In this document: positions 23,043-28,884 of the stretch, piece after piece
How positions within the stretch are numbered: position 1 is the first letter of the stretch
Layout of the letters: each line of letters begins with the position of its first letter
DNA from: an uncultured Candidatus Melainabacteria bacterium
GTDB taxonomy: Bacteria; Cyanobacteriota; Vampirovibrionia; Gastranaerophilales; Gastranaerophilaceae
Reading direction: 5' to 3'
Assembly: GCA_934754855.1 (NCBI GenBank)
Contig: CAKVJR010000007.1
Location: forward strand, 1 to 28,884
Length of the DNA: 28,884 bases
Made by a program: the position numbers and the translations under genes
The notes under the pieces: model-generated
The model's database searches: none
What the model was told of the DNA's origin: nothing
What the model saw: only the letters and a program-made list of their open reading frames with translations

Positions 23043-23143
23043 AACACGAATAGTGTTACTGTTTTTCGTGATTTGTTATTGTGGCTTAAATAAAACACTA
23101 TATGTGTTATTTGCTTTTAAATCGAAATAACACTATTTGTGTT
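23043..23143. promoter_or_regulatory. Three 15-bp palindromic sites AACAC-N5-GTGTT (operator-like cluster)
   Basis: Copies lie at 23043-23057 (AACACGAATAGTGTT), 23094-23108 (AACACTATATGTGTT) and 23129-23143 (AACACTATTTGTGTT). The first, read on the other strand, is AACACTATTCGTGTT, so all three share AACACTAT-N2-GTGTT. Starts are 51 and 35 bases apart. They fill the 171-base gap between terL and the tape-measure gene. Perfect arms with a conserved asymmetric centre look like sites for a dimeric repressor or activator; iterons are an alternative. Confidence 0.75.
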
Positions 23144-23195
23144 AATTGTGAAAATGCTTTAGCCATAACGTTTAAGGTAAAAATGAAAGGTTTTT

Positions 23196-24035
23196 ATGAA
23201 ACGAGATAGGAAAAATGAATGGGCGAATTTTTTTTCGGAAATGAGAAAGAGCAAATCCGATTTAGAAAGAGTTTCGTCCGTGATGGTGAAATTAAATGAC
23301 ACTGCAAAATCGGCAAAATCGGCTTATCAAGAGGAAATCAGTCAAATTAAAACGACAATGCAGACTGTTCAAAATTTGACAGATGCTACGAGTCGGTTAG
23401 CGAGTGTTAATTCTCAAAATGTTGAAATGGCTCAAAGCCTTGTTGATACTTATCAAGAGGCATCTTTATGTGCAAATTCTTTGTCATCTGATTCGGATAA
23501 ACTTGCCGGAATTTTCAATTCTGCCATAGGCGAAATGATAGATGGGACAAAGGATTTCGGTGATATTATGAAAGGTGTTTTGAATGATTTGAGAAATTAT
23601 TTCATAAAAGCCGTACAAGATGCAATTATGAACGGACTTATCTCCACAACAACAGGAAACGCCCTGTCTAACTCAATTAGCGGGGCGGGTTTCTTCGGTG
23701 GCGGATTTTTCTCGGGGCTTTTCGGCTCAATGTTGTCTTCTCATCACTCAGGCGGTGTAATTCCTTCGGGGACGGGCTATTCGCTCCCCGGAACAGGTGA
23801 ATATTTATCTGTTTTAAAAGGTGGTGAAAGAGTTTTGAGTCCTGCTGAAAATGTTGCATATAACAATCAAACCGACAGAAAAAATGTCGTTGTCAATAAT
23901 TTCAACGTCAAGGCGTGGGATTCAAAAGACGTGCAACGATATTTGCTCGAGAATAAGTCACTGTTGGCGAGCATTACAGCCGAAAATATCAAATATAATA
24001 ATGCAAATTTGAAATATGCGGTAAACGGAATTTAA
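23196..24035 (+). CDS. Short tail tape-measure protein
   Basis: A 279-aa protein with the C-terminal architecture of lambda-type tape-measure proteins. Residues ~10-95 are coiled-coil-like and Ser/Gln-rich. A helical segment follows (FNSAIGEMIDGTKDFGDIMKG, then VLNDLRNYFIKAVQDAIMNG), comparable to the conserved gpH region. A Gly/Phe-rich stretch (GAGFFGGGFFSGLFGSML) then leads to the typical SGGVIPSGTGYSLPGTGEYL and VLKGGERVLSPAEN ending. Tape measures are usually two to five times longer; this size predicts a very short tail, or another part encoded elsewhere. AAAGG lies six bases before the ATG. It sits after terL, not after the chaperone genes as is usual. The chaperone gene begins one base after its stop codon. 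Confidence 0.8.
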   Translation: MKRDRKNEWANFFSEMRKSKSDLERVSSVMVKLNDTAKSAKSAYQEEISQIKTTMQTVQNLTDATSRLASVNSQNVEMAQSLVDTYQEASLCANSLSSDSDKLAGIFNSAIGEMIDGTKDFGDIMKGVLNDLRNYFIKAVQDAIMNGLISTTTGNALSNSISGAGFFGGGFFSGLFGSMLSSHHSGGVIPSGTGYSLPGTGEYLSVLKGGERVLSPAENVAYNNQTDRKNVVVNNFNVKAWDSKDVQRYLLENKSLLASITAENIKYNNANLKYAVNGI

Positions 24036-24036
24036 A

Positions 24037-24624
24037 ATGAAAAACAATATTTGTAATTTTCCTTGTATCGTCACTGTTGACGGCGATTTTTACGAATGCG
24101 ATTTTGACCACAAGTCGATTGATATTTTGGAAACGGTTTTAGGAATCGGATTTTTTGAAATTTTTGACAGATTTTTATTTAAAAATAATTTGTCAGGCTC
24201 GGAAATTATCGAATTGATTGCGTTTTCGGTATTTAAACATCATGGAAGTGTCGGTGTTGAAAAAGTGAGAAAGTCGCTTTCAAAAGAAAAAGAAATTTCT
24301 CTTGAGCAACTTGCGGTTTTCAAGGTGCATTTTAAAAATCTTTTGCCTGATATGGTGCGGTTTTTGGACGATTTGAAAGCAATTAATCCAAAGTATCAAA
24401 GGACTACAAAAGGTTCTGATTTCTATGATTTTGAGGGAAATTACGCACTTGCTCGCAAATATCTTTTGTGGAGCGATGAGGAATTTTGGGCTGCAACGCC
24501 GAAAAAACTTTGCTTTTCCCTGATTTCGTTTGCCAAATATGAAAAACAAAAGGAAAAATTTTTGCAAACCAAGCAGACGGAAGATTGTATTAATTTTTTG
24601 AACGGCATAAAAAGAATGCTCTAA
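24037..24624 (+). CDS. Tail assembly chaperone, GTA-TIM-like plus TAC-like parts
   Basis: A 195-aa protein that appears to combine two small chaperone families. The first ~85 residues (PCIVTVDGDFYECDFDHKSI, ILETVLG, LSGSEIIELIAFSVFKHHGS) follow the pattern of the GTA-TIM-like tail proteins. The C-terminal part has YLLWSDEEFWAATPKKLCFS, matching the FW-x-x-TP signature of TAC proteins next to tape measures in gene transfer agents and related phages. Such chaperones hold the tape measure soluble until the tube polymerises around it. The start follows the tape-measure stop by one base with no clear ribosome binding site, so translation is probably coupled. The assignment is by pattern, not by search. 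Confidence 0.65.
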   Translation: MKNNICNFPCIVTVDGDFYECDFDHKSIDILETVLGIGFFEIFDRFLFKNNLSGSEIIELIAFSVFKHHGSVGVEKVRKSLSKEKEISLEQLAVFKVHFKNLLPDMVRFLDDLKAINPKYQRTTKGSDFYDFEGNYALARKYLLWSDEEFWAATPKKLCFSLISFAKYEKQKEKFLQTKQTEDCINFLNGIKRML

Positions 24625-24643
24625 TCCGCTGATTATGCGGGTT
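24623..24643 (+). terminator. Weak hairpin between chaperone and scaffold genes
   Basis: A 7-bp stem (AATCCGC with GCGGGTT, one wobble) with a seven-base loop begins inside the chaperone stop codon and is followed by TGCTTT. It could attenuate transcription or mark a processing point; the T run is poor. Confidence 0.4.
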
Positions 24644-24678
24644 TGCTTTAAAAATATTATTGTCTGAAAGGAGTCCTA

Positions 24679-25152
24679 ATGACAGAAGAATTGACTGTTT
24701 CCGATGTTTCGGAAATTCAACCCGAGGTTGAAAAAAACGAGCCTGCGGCTCAAAAAAACGTTTCTCAAAATTCTGAAGTTGCAAAACTACACAGAGAATG
24801 TGCGAAATATCGTACGGCATTGAATGCCTCAAACGAAGAAAAAACGGTGCTTCAACAGAATTTTGACGAGGCAAAAAATCAAATTGAAAATTTAACAAAA
24901 CAAAAATTTGAGGGTGAAATTTTACATAAACTCGACAAAATCGGCTGTTTGAAACCGAAATTGGTTTTGTCCGAAATTCCTGCGGATTGTGAGGATATAG
25001 ACGGTTTTTTGAAGGTTTATAAAAATGAAAATCCGTTTTTGTTTAAAAATGAAAAAACTCGTCACGGATTTTCGTTTAGAGGCGGAAAAGCCTCTAATTA
25101 CACGACTTCACAGCAAATGAACAATTACATTCGCTCCGCCCTCGGACGCTAA
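24679..25152 (+). CDS. Putative capsid scaffolding protein
   Basis: A 157-aa acidic protein immediately before the major capsid gene. Residues 1-35 are low-complexity and rich in Glu, Val and Ser. A coiled coil spans about 35-80 (VAKLHRECAKYRTALNASNE, then KTVLQQNFDEAKNQIENLTK). A more globular C-terminus ends in a basic, Gly/Ser-rich tail (HGFSFRGGKASNYTTSQQMN). Coiled coil plus basic C-terminus before the capsid gene is the usual layout of scaffolding proteins, which template capsid assembly and then leave or are cleaved. No separate maturation protease gene is visible. AAGGAG lies at good distance before the ATG. Confidence 0.75.
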   Translation: MTEELTVSDVSEIQPEVEKNEPAAQKNVSQNSEVAKLHRECAKYRTALNASNEEKTVLQQNFDEAKNQIENLTKQKFEGEILHKLDKIGCLKPKLVLSEIPADCEDIDGFLKVYKNENPFLFKNEKTRHGFSFRGGKASNYTTSQQMNNYIRSALGR

Positions 25153-25169
25153 TTTAGAAAGGATTAAAA

Positions 25170-26138
25170 ATGACACAAGACGCACTTTATATCTCAAGAA
25201 CCAACGCTGATGCACTTATCCCCGTTGACGTTTCAAATGAAATTATACAAAATATGCCTGTCGCTTCGGCTGCTCTCAGTATGTTCAAGCAATTGCCGAA
25301 TATGAGTGCAAAGCAACAAACTTTGCCGATTGCGGCTTCTTTGCCCAACGCTTACTTCTTGAACGGCGATACCGCCCTCAAAAAAACAACTAACGCCGAA
25401 TGGGGAAAATTAACCCTCACGGCAGAAGAGATTGCGGTTATAATCCCAATTCCTGAGGCTGTTTTGGACGATTCAAGTTATGATATTTGGGCTGCTTTGA
25501 AACCTCAAATCGTCGAAGCATTCGGTGTCGCAATCGATTCAGCGATTTTCTTCGGCGTTAATAAACCCGATTCATATCCGACTGCAATCGTTCCCGCTGC
25601 AATCGCTGCAGGAAATTATGTAACTTTGGGCACAGGAAGTGATGTTGCTGAAGATATTATCGGCGAAAACGGCTTGATGGCTAAGGTTGAGGCTAACGGC
25701 TTCAGAGTTTCGGGATTTTTCGCAGACGGAACAATGGAAGCGAAATTCCGCAGTTTGCGTGACAAAAACGGGCAATTGCTCTATATGCCCGCATTGACAA
25801 GCGAAGTGCCGAATACTTTGGTCGGCAGACAACTCGTTTACGATGATAAAGGCGGTGTGTTCGATTTGACTAAAGCCTTAATGATTGCAGGCGATTTCAG
25901 CAAAGCGGTTTACTCAATCAGACAAGATTTGACTTATAAAGTCCTTGATCAGGCAATTATTCAAAACACTGACGGCTCAATCGCTTACAACCTCGCTCAA
26001 CAGGATATGGTTGCCCTCAGATGTGTAATGAGATTGGGTATTCAGGTCGCAAACCCCGTAAACAGACGTGGTTCAACATCAAGATATCCGTTTGCGGTTT
26101 TGAAACCTGCTCAAACTACAACAACTCCTTCTGTATAA
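25170..26138 (+). CDS. Major capsid protein, HK97 fold
   Basis: A 322-aa protein with the sequence layout of HK97-like major capsid proteins. The N-arm is ALYISRTNADALIPVDVSNE, then IIQNMPVASAALSMFKQLPN. The E-loop/P-domain region carries WGKLTLTAEEIAVIIPIPEA and the long helix around YDIWAALKPQIVEAFGVAID. The A-domain holds SGFFADGTMEAKFRSLRDKN and GQLLYMPAL, followed by LVGRQLVYDD. It ends with MVALRCVMRLGIQVANPVNR, typical of this family. No long N-terminal delta domain is present, in keeping with a separate scaffold gene. AAAGGA precedes the ATG. It is followed by a 15-bp hairpin and a strong terminator, so scaffold and capsid messages may end here. Confidence 0.93.
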   Translation: MTQDALYISRTNADALIPVDVSNEIIQNMPVASAALSMFKQLPNMSAKQQTLPIAASLPNAYFLNGDTALKKTTNAEWGKLTLTAEEIAVIIPIPEAVLDDSSYDIWAALKPQIVEAFGVAIDSAIFFGVNKPDSYPTAIVPAAIAAGNYVTLGTGSDVAEDIIGENGLMAKVEANGFRVSGFFADGTMEAKFRSLRDKNGQLLYMPALTSEVPNTLVGRQLVYDDKGGVFDLTKALMIAGDFSKAVYSIRQDLTYKVLDQAIIQNTDGSIAYNLAQQDMVALRCVMRLGIQVANPVNRRGSTSRYPFAVLKPAQTTTTPSV

Positions 26139-26148
26139 TTTATTTGCC

Positions 26149-26182
26149 GCCTGTGCCTCGCAAATCCTTGCGGGGTGCGGGC
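26149..26182 (+). promoter_or_regulatory. 15-bp hairpin just after the capsid gene
   Basis: Arms 26149-26163 and 26168-26182 pair at all 15 positions (four of them G-T/U wobbles) around loop ATCC. It is G+C-rich in an otherwise A+T-rich region and has no T run directly after it, so it may stabilise the capsid mRNA 3' end or act with the terminator 45 bases downstream. Confidence 0.6.
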
Positions 26183-26226
26183 TTACAAAAGTTTTTATCC
26201 CGTGCTTATGGCACTATTGTTTCCCC

Positions 26227-26251
26227 GCCCGACTTTCGTCGGGCTTTTCTT
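26227..26251 (+). terminator. Rho-independent terminator inside the virion module
   Basis: GCCCGAC (26227-26233), loop TTTC, GTCGGGC (26238-26244), then TTTTCTT. It is a textbook terminator located between the capsid gene and the first connector gene, 14 bases before the next start codon. Confidence 0.8.
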
Positions 26252-26264
26252 AAAGGATTTTACA

Positions 26265-26699
26265 ATGACAATTATTTTATATGAAAACTCTTTTGTGTCG
26301 GTTGAAACCGCCGATTCATATTTTAAAAATCGCCCTAATTCCGAGGGTTGGGAAGATTTATCCGAGTTGAAAAAAGAACAGGCTTTGATTTTTGCAACAA
26401 TGAAAATCAATAATTTTAATTTTGTCGGAAATAAAAAATCTTCCTCTCAAAAATTGGAATTTCCTCGTGATTTTTTCCCTGAATTGCCCGCAGATATTCA
26501 AAATGCGGTTATGGAAGAAGCCTTCGCAATTTTATTCCCCTCAACACATGACCAAAATCGCCAAAACGGTGTGTCCTCAGTGACTTTGGGCAATACTTCC
26601 GTTCATTATTTTGACCGAAATAATTTGGGGGTGCTTATTTCAAATGAGGCTCTTAATTTTGTGTTGAAATGGACGGTCAAAAACTACGATATTCGTTGA
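26265..26699 (+). CDS. Putative head-tail connector (DnaT-like/gp15-type adaptor)
   Basis: A 144-aa protein with the pattern of phage adaptor proteins often labelled DnaT-like: an N-terminal VSVETADSYFKNRP segment, then LKKEQALIFATMKINNFNF, then LPADIQNAVMEEAFAIL. This helical arrangement is shared with SPP1 gp15/HK97 gp6-type proteins that dock under the portal. A small C-terminal segment reads SSVTLGNTSVHYF. Start ATG 26265 follows AAAGGA; a longer reading from 26175 would run back through the terminator and is rejected. The next gene follows after 12 bases. Confidence 0.7.
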   Translation: MTIILYENSFVSVETADSYFKNRPNSEGWEDLSELKKEQALIFATMKINNFNFVGNKKSSSQKLEFPRDFFPELPADIQNAVMEEAFAILFPSTHDQNRQNGVSSVTLGNTSVHYFDRNNLGVLISNEALNFVLKWTVKNYDIR

Positions 26700-26711
26700 T
26701 TGTGAGGAAAA

Positions 26712-27011
26712 ATGTTAAAACATTTACTAAATGATACTGCCGTTTTGAAATCGGTTCAAGATGTTGATGAATACGACGTTCCGACTATTTCTGAAATTAA
26801 GTCGATTAATTGTAAGTTTGAATTTGCGGTCAAAAACGATTCGATAGCCACATCTTCTCAAAAAACAATGCCCGCCCGTTTGTTCTGTTTGGACGAGGTT
26901 CGGGTCGGCGACATAATTTCTTATGACGAAAATAATTTCAAAGTCATACAAGTCAACAACTACAAGGATTTTGACGGCAAATTAATGCTCAGAGAGGTGT
27001 TTTTATTATGA
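26712..27011 (+). CDS. Putative head closure/stopper protein
   Basis: A 99-aa mostly beta protein (ISEIKSINCKFEFAVKNDSI, then TMPARLFCLDEVRVGDIISY) ending in KVIQVNNYKDFDGKLMLREV. This is the short beta-barrel plan of head-closure (SPP1 gp16-like, minor capsid) proteins. Position between adaptor and tail-terminator genes supports the call. GAGG precedes the ATG. The stop shares ATGA with the next start, so translation is coupled. Confidence 0.65.
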   Translation: MLKHLLNDTAVLKSVQDVDEYDVPTISEIKSINCKFEFAVKNDSIATSSQKTMPARLFCLDEVRVGDIISYDENNFKVIQVNNYKDFDGKLMLREVFLL

Positions 27012-27385
27012 CAATTCTCAACGATTTAAAAGAATTTTTGGTGGAAAAAAACGCCGTTTCAAGCGAAGAAATCGCTTTTAATTTCGACGATTTTTTGACT
27101 GATATGAAAAAGTTAATTCTCCAATGCAAAGGCGGCGAATTTAGTGATATTGCAAGGAAAACGACGATTTCGGTCATTGTCAAAAATAAGTCGATGAAAG
27201 AGGCTGAAATGCTTGCAAATACTGTTTTTGACTATTTCGCTCCGCCAAAACAATACGAAAAACCTCTCTGTGTAAATGGAAAAATGATGTTGATAAAACC
27301 TTTGCAACCCCCGTATTACAAGGAAAAAGAGAAAAATGGCAGACACGTTTTTTCATTTGATTTGAAAATTATACATAAAAGATAA
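27008..27385 (+). CDS. Putative tail terminator/minor capsid protein
   Basis: A 125-aa protein with an N-terminal helix (MTILNDLKEFLVEKN), a strand-helix pattern, and C-terminal strands (MMLIKPLQPPYYKEKEKNGR, then HVFSFDLKIIHKR). This resembles the tail-completion proteins (SPP1 gp17-type or minor-capsid-3-type) that cap the tail tube next to the head. It sits between the closure protein and the tail-tube protein, as expected. It starts at an ATGA overlap with the preceding gene, with AGAGG just upstream. Confidence 0.65.
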   Translation: MTILNDLKEFLVEKNAVSSEEIAFNFDDFLTDMKKLILQCKGGEFSDIARKTTISVIVKNKSMKEAEMLANTVFDYFAPPKQYEKPLCVNGKMMLIKPLQPPYYKEKEKNGRHVFSFDLKIIHKR

Positions 27386-27399
27386 GAAAGAAGGATTTT

Positions 27400-27978
27400 A
27401 TGACAATCTCAAGAAAGACAGCACTTTTAGGCATAAATGACCTCAAAATTTTCCCGATTACGGAAGACAGTTCGGAAAAATTCACCGTCGGTTCAGGCGT
27501 CGATGTCCCCGGTATCAGACAACTTTCGGTAACTTTTGATATTGATGAAAAAGAATTGACGGGCGACGAAAAAACTTTGGCAGTCGCATCAAAAATTAAA
27601 GCGGTTTCATTCACCTCCGAATACGCAGAATTAAGTCTTGACGTGCTTTCAGCCCTCAGCGGCGGTTCTGTTTCGTCCGCAACCGACGGCAAATCTGCAA
27701 CTTTTAGTTTGGGTGACGGTGACAAGCCGGATTATTTTCAACTTCAAGCCAAAATCGACGGCACAGACAGCATTACGGGCGGTGATTGCCACATTTGTAT
27801 CTACAAGGCAAAAGTTACCGCAATGCCGATAAACGGTGTAGAGGGCGACTTTGCAACCTACACATTCGAGGGCAAAGGTGTCTATACCGCATACAAATTC
27901 GGCGGAACAAAAGCAAAATTAATTGATGTCGATTTCAATTCAACCGCAAAAGAACTCGCAGCAAAGGCTTCGACCTAA
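27400..27978 (+). CDS. Major tail (tube) protein
   Basis: A 192-aa protein, Ser/Thr/Gly/Asp-rich with a strong beta character, as expected for a tube protein that stacks as hexameric rings. Features are LLGINDLKIFPITEDSSEKF near the start, AVSFTSEYAELSLDVLSALS in the middle, and AKVTAMPINGVEGDFATYTF leading to FEGKGVYTAYK near the end. This last segment is the recurring beta-sandwich end of siphophage tube proteins. GAAGGA lies before the ATG. The portal gene follows after 40 bases, an unusual neighbour, since the chaperone and tape-measure genes normally come next. Confidence 0.8.
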   Translation: MTISRKTALLGINDLKIFPITEDSSEKFTVGSGVDVPGIRQLSVTFDIDEKELTGDEKTLAVASKIKAVSFTSEYAELSLDVLSALSGGSVSSATDGKSATFSLGDGDKPDYFQLQAKIDGTDSITGGDCHICIYKAKVTAMPINGVEGDFATYTFEGKGVYTAYKFGGTKAKLIDVDFNSTAKELAAKAST

Positions 27979-28018
27979 ATAATTTTGGCGTTTGTATTTT
28001 CAAAATAAAGGAAAAAAT

Positions 28019-28884
28019 ATGATTACCGATTTTAATATCGTTCAACAAAATAAAAAGTTAAATCTTGATAACGTTACTGTTGCAAGACTTTTGAACTATG
28101 ACCTCTTTCGTGATATGTACGATGGAAATTTTAAAACGGCATTTGCTAAAACTTATGCGAAAATTTGTGCAAAATATCCGCTTGATTCAACAACGGCACA
28201 GACTTTTGTCGAACTTAATTTGTTTTTTGCAATGACGGATTTTTACAAAAATCTGCTTACAAATCAAGGTCTGTATCTCAATGTTAACGGGTCTTTTCAG
28301 GCTGTTTGGGATAAAATTGAAAAGCAAAATAATTTTCTTTCCGTGTTGAAAGAAGTTTATGTTGATGTTTCAAGGTTCGGAAACGGTTTATTCAAGGTTT
28401 GTTTTGGCGAATATGGAGTCGAAATCTCCTCTGTTTCGCCCGCTACGTGGTTTCCTGTTTTCAAAAAAGGCAATATTAACCACGTTATGGGACATATTTT
28501 GATTAACACGTTGTCGGAGTTTGTGAACGGAAAACAGTACAATTTTAAACTTATCGAAAAACACCGCAAAGGCTCTGTTGAGAACGAATTGTGGCTTTTT
28601 AGAAATGGAAATTTTACGGAAAAATTGGACGTTGAAAGCGAACTTGAAATTCCTGCATTTGATGATTTTTCAGACGTTTGGGACGGATTTTTGATTTTTC
28701 CTGTAAAAAATACCGCTGAGAGTGATGAATATTTTGGTCAAAGTGACTATGTGCGTTGCAAATCGCTCGTTGAGGAGTTGATGCTCACGGTGAGCCAAAA
28801 TTCGAAAATTTTAAACAGGCATGCAAACCCGAAAATGACTGGTAGCAACGAGAATTTGGAATTTAACCCTGTCACAGGCAAGGC
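28019..28884 (+). CDS. Phage portal protein, truncated by window end
   Basis: I translated this frame by hand: it opens with MITDFNIVQQNKKLN at ATG 28019 and stays open for 288 codons to the window end. Features are an N-terminal helix with LLNYDLFRDMYDGNFKTAF, FVELNLFFAMTDFYKNLLTN, a conserved type of strand (YVDVSRFGNGLFKVCFGEYG, VEISSVSPATWFPVF), and the later segment SDYVRCKSLVEELMLTVSQN followed by NRHANPKM. This order is that of portal proteins of the SPP1-like/phage_portal_2-like kind: clip, wing and the helix that precedes the stem. The portal forms the dodecameric ring through which DNA enters. AAAGGA lies upstream. Portals normally sit directly after terL, so its place after the tail tube is odd. 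Confidence 0.8.
   Translation, partial: MITDFNIVQQNKKLNLDNVTVARLLNYDLFRDMYDGNFKTAFAKTYAKICAKYPLDSTTAQTFVELNLFFAMTDFYKNLLTNQGLYLNVNGSFQAVWDKIEKQNNFLSVLKEVYVDVSRFGNGLFKVCFGEYGVEISSVSPATWFPVFKKGNINHVMGHILINTLSEFVNGKQYNFKLIEKHRKGSVENELWLFRNGNFTEKLDVESELEIPAFDDFSDVWDGFLIFPVKNTAESDEYFGQSDYVRCKSLVEELMLTVSQNSKILNRHANPKMTGSNENLEFNPVTGK

Larger units (their letters stand above)
20917..28884 (+). mobile_element. Phage-like virion module (prophage, remnant or GTA-like), incomplete at right edge
   Basis: Twelve consecutive plus-strand genes encode packaging, capsid and tail components of a tailed, siphovirus-type particle. The module begins only about 330 bases from the host anti-sigma gene with the packaging genes. 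No integrase, repressor, replication or lysis gene is seen in the window, and no tRNA or duplicated attachment sequence is visible at the left boundary. The order is terS, terL, tape measure, chaperone, scaffold, capsid, three connectors, tail tube, portal. This departs from the usual order, in which portal follows terL and the tape measure closes the tail-tube block. The right end lies outside. Confidence 0.85.

Noticed and set aside
23043..23143. CRISPR array
   Set aside because: Only three copies of a 15-bp palindrome, one inverted, with spacing of 51 and 35 bases and no cas gene. This fits operators, not CRISPR repeats.
26021..26284. Small frame spanning the capsid end and the terminator
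   Set aside because: It reads through the 15-bp hairpin and the terminator and overlaps two supported genes. The sequence is explained by RNA structure.

Overview
The window is a piece of a low-GC bacterial chromosome. It carries housekeeping genes, one restriction-modification island, a gap full of repeats and, at the right end, a block of phage-like virion genes. A periplasmic LTXXQ protein with a signal peptide, an ECF sigma/anti-sigma pair and a dcw-type peptidoglycan gene set point to an envelope-bearing, Gram-negative-type organism. The A+T-rich composition and gene content would fit an uncultured gut lineage such as Gastranaerophilales/Melainabacteria. This is an impression only: there is no rRNA gene in the window, and Elusimicrobia-like or other low-GC groups cannot be excluded.

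Layout. Positions 1-1401 (minus) hold recF followed by a truncated secreted-protein gene. Positions 1502-3171 (plus) hold a SulP anion transporter with its own terminator. Positions 3175-4118 contain no gene but several inverted and direct repeats of dispersed-repeat type. Positions 4167-5048 encode a YitT-family membrane protein. Positions 5053-7008 (minus) are a two-gene type II restriction-modification unit. Positions 7132-17495 (plus) form a tightly packed run: aspS, dnaA, murF, mraY, murD, ftsW, murG, folC, with several start/stop overlaps. It joins Asp-tRNA charging, replication initiation, the lipid II pathway and folate polyglutamylation. A NarL/LuxR-type response regulator follows. 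It converges on a minus-strand menG/ubiE gene whose stop codon overlaps the regulator's.

Positions 19039-20637 (minus) form an envelope-stress unit: zinc-finger anti-sigma factor, ECF sigma factor (TTG start) and a Spy/CnrX-like LTXXQ periplasmic protein. An ECF-type promoter lies directly upstream, so the unit may regulate itself.

Positions 20801-28884 (plus) are a siphophage-type virion module that starts beside host genes and runs off the right edge. The order is a small Cys-rich protein, TerS, TerL, three copies of a 15-bp palindrome, a very short tape-measure protein, a tail-assembly chaperone (GTA-TIM-like plus TAC-like parts), scaffold, major capsid protein, three head-tail connector proteins, tail tube and portal. 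The order is rearranged: tape measure and chaperone come before the capsid, in reversed mutual order, and the portal comes after the tail tube. No integrase, repressor or replication gene is visible. The short tape measure and the chaperone type resemble gene transfer agents, so a domesticated particle is a reasonable hypothesis, but a rearranged or remnant prophage is equally compatible with this window.
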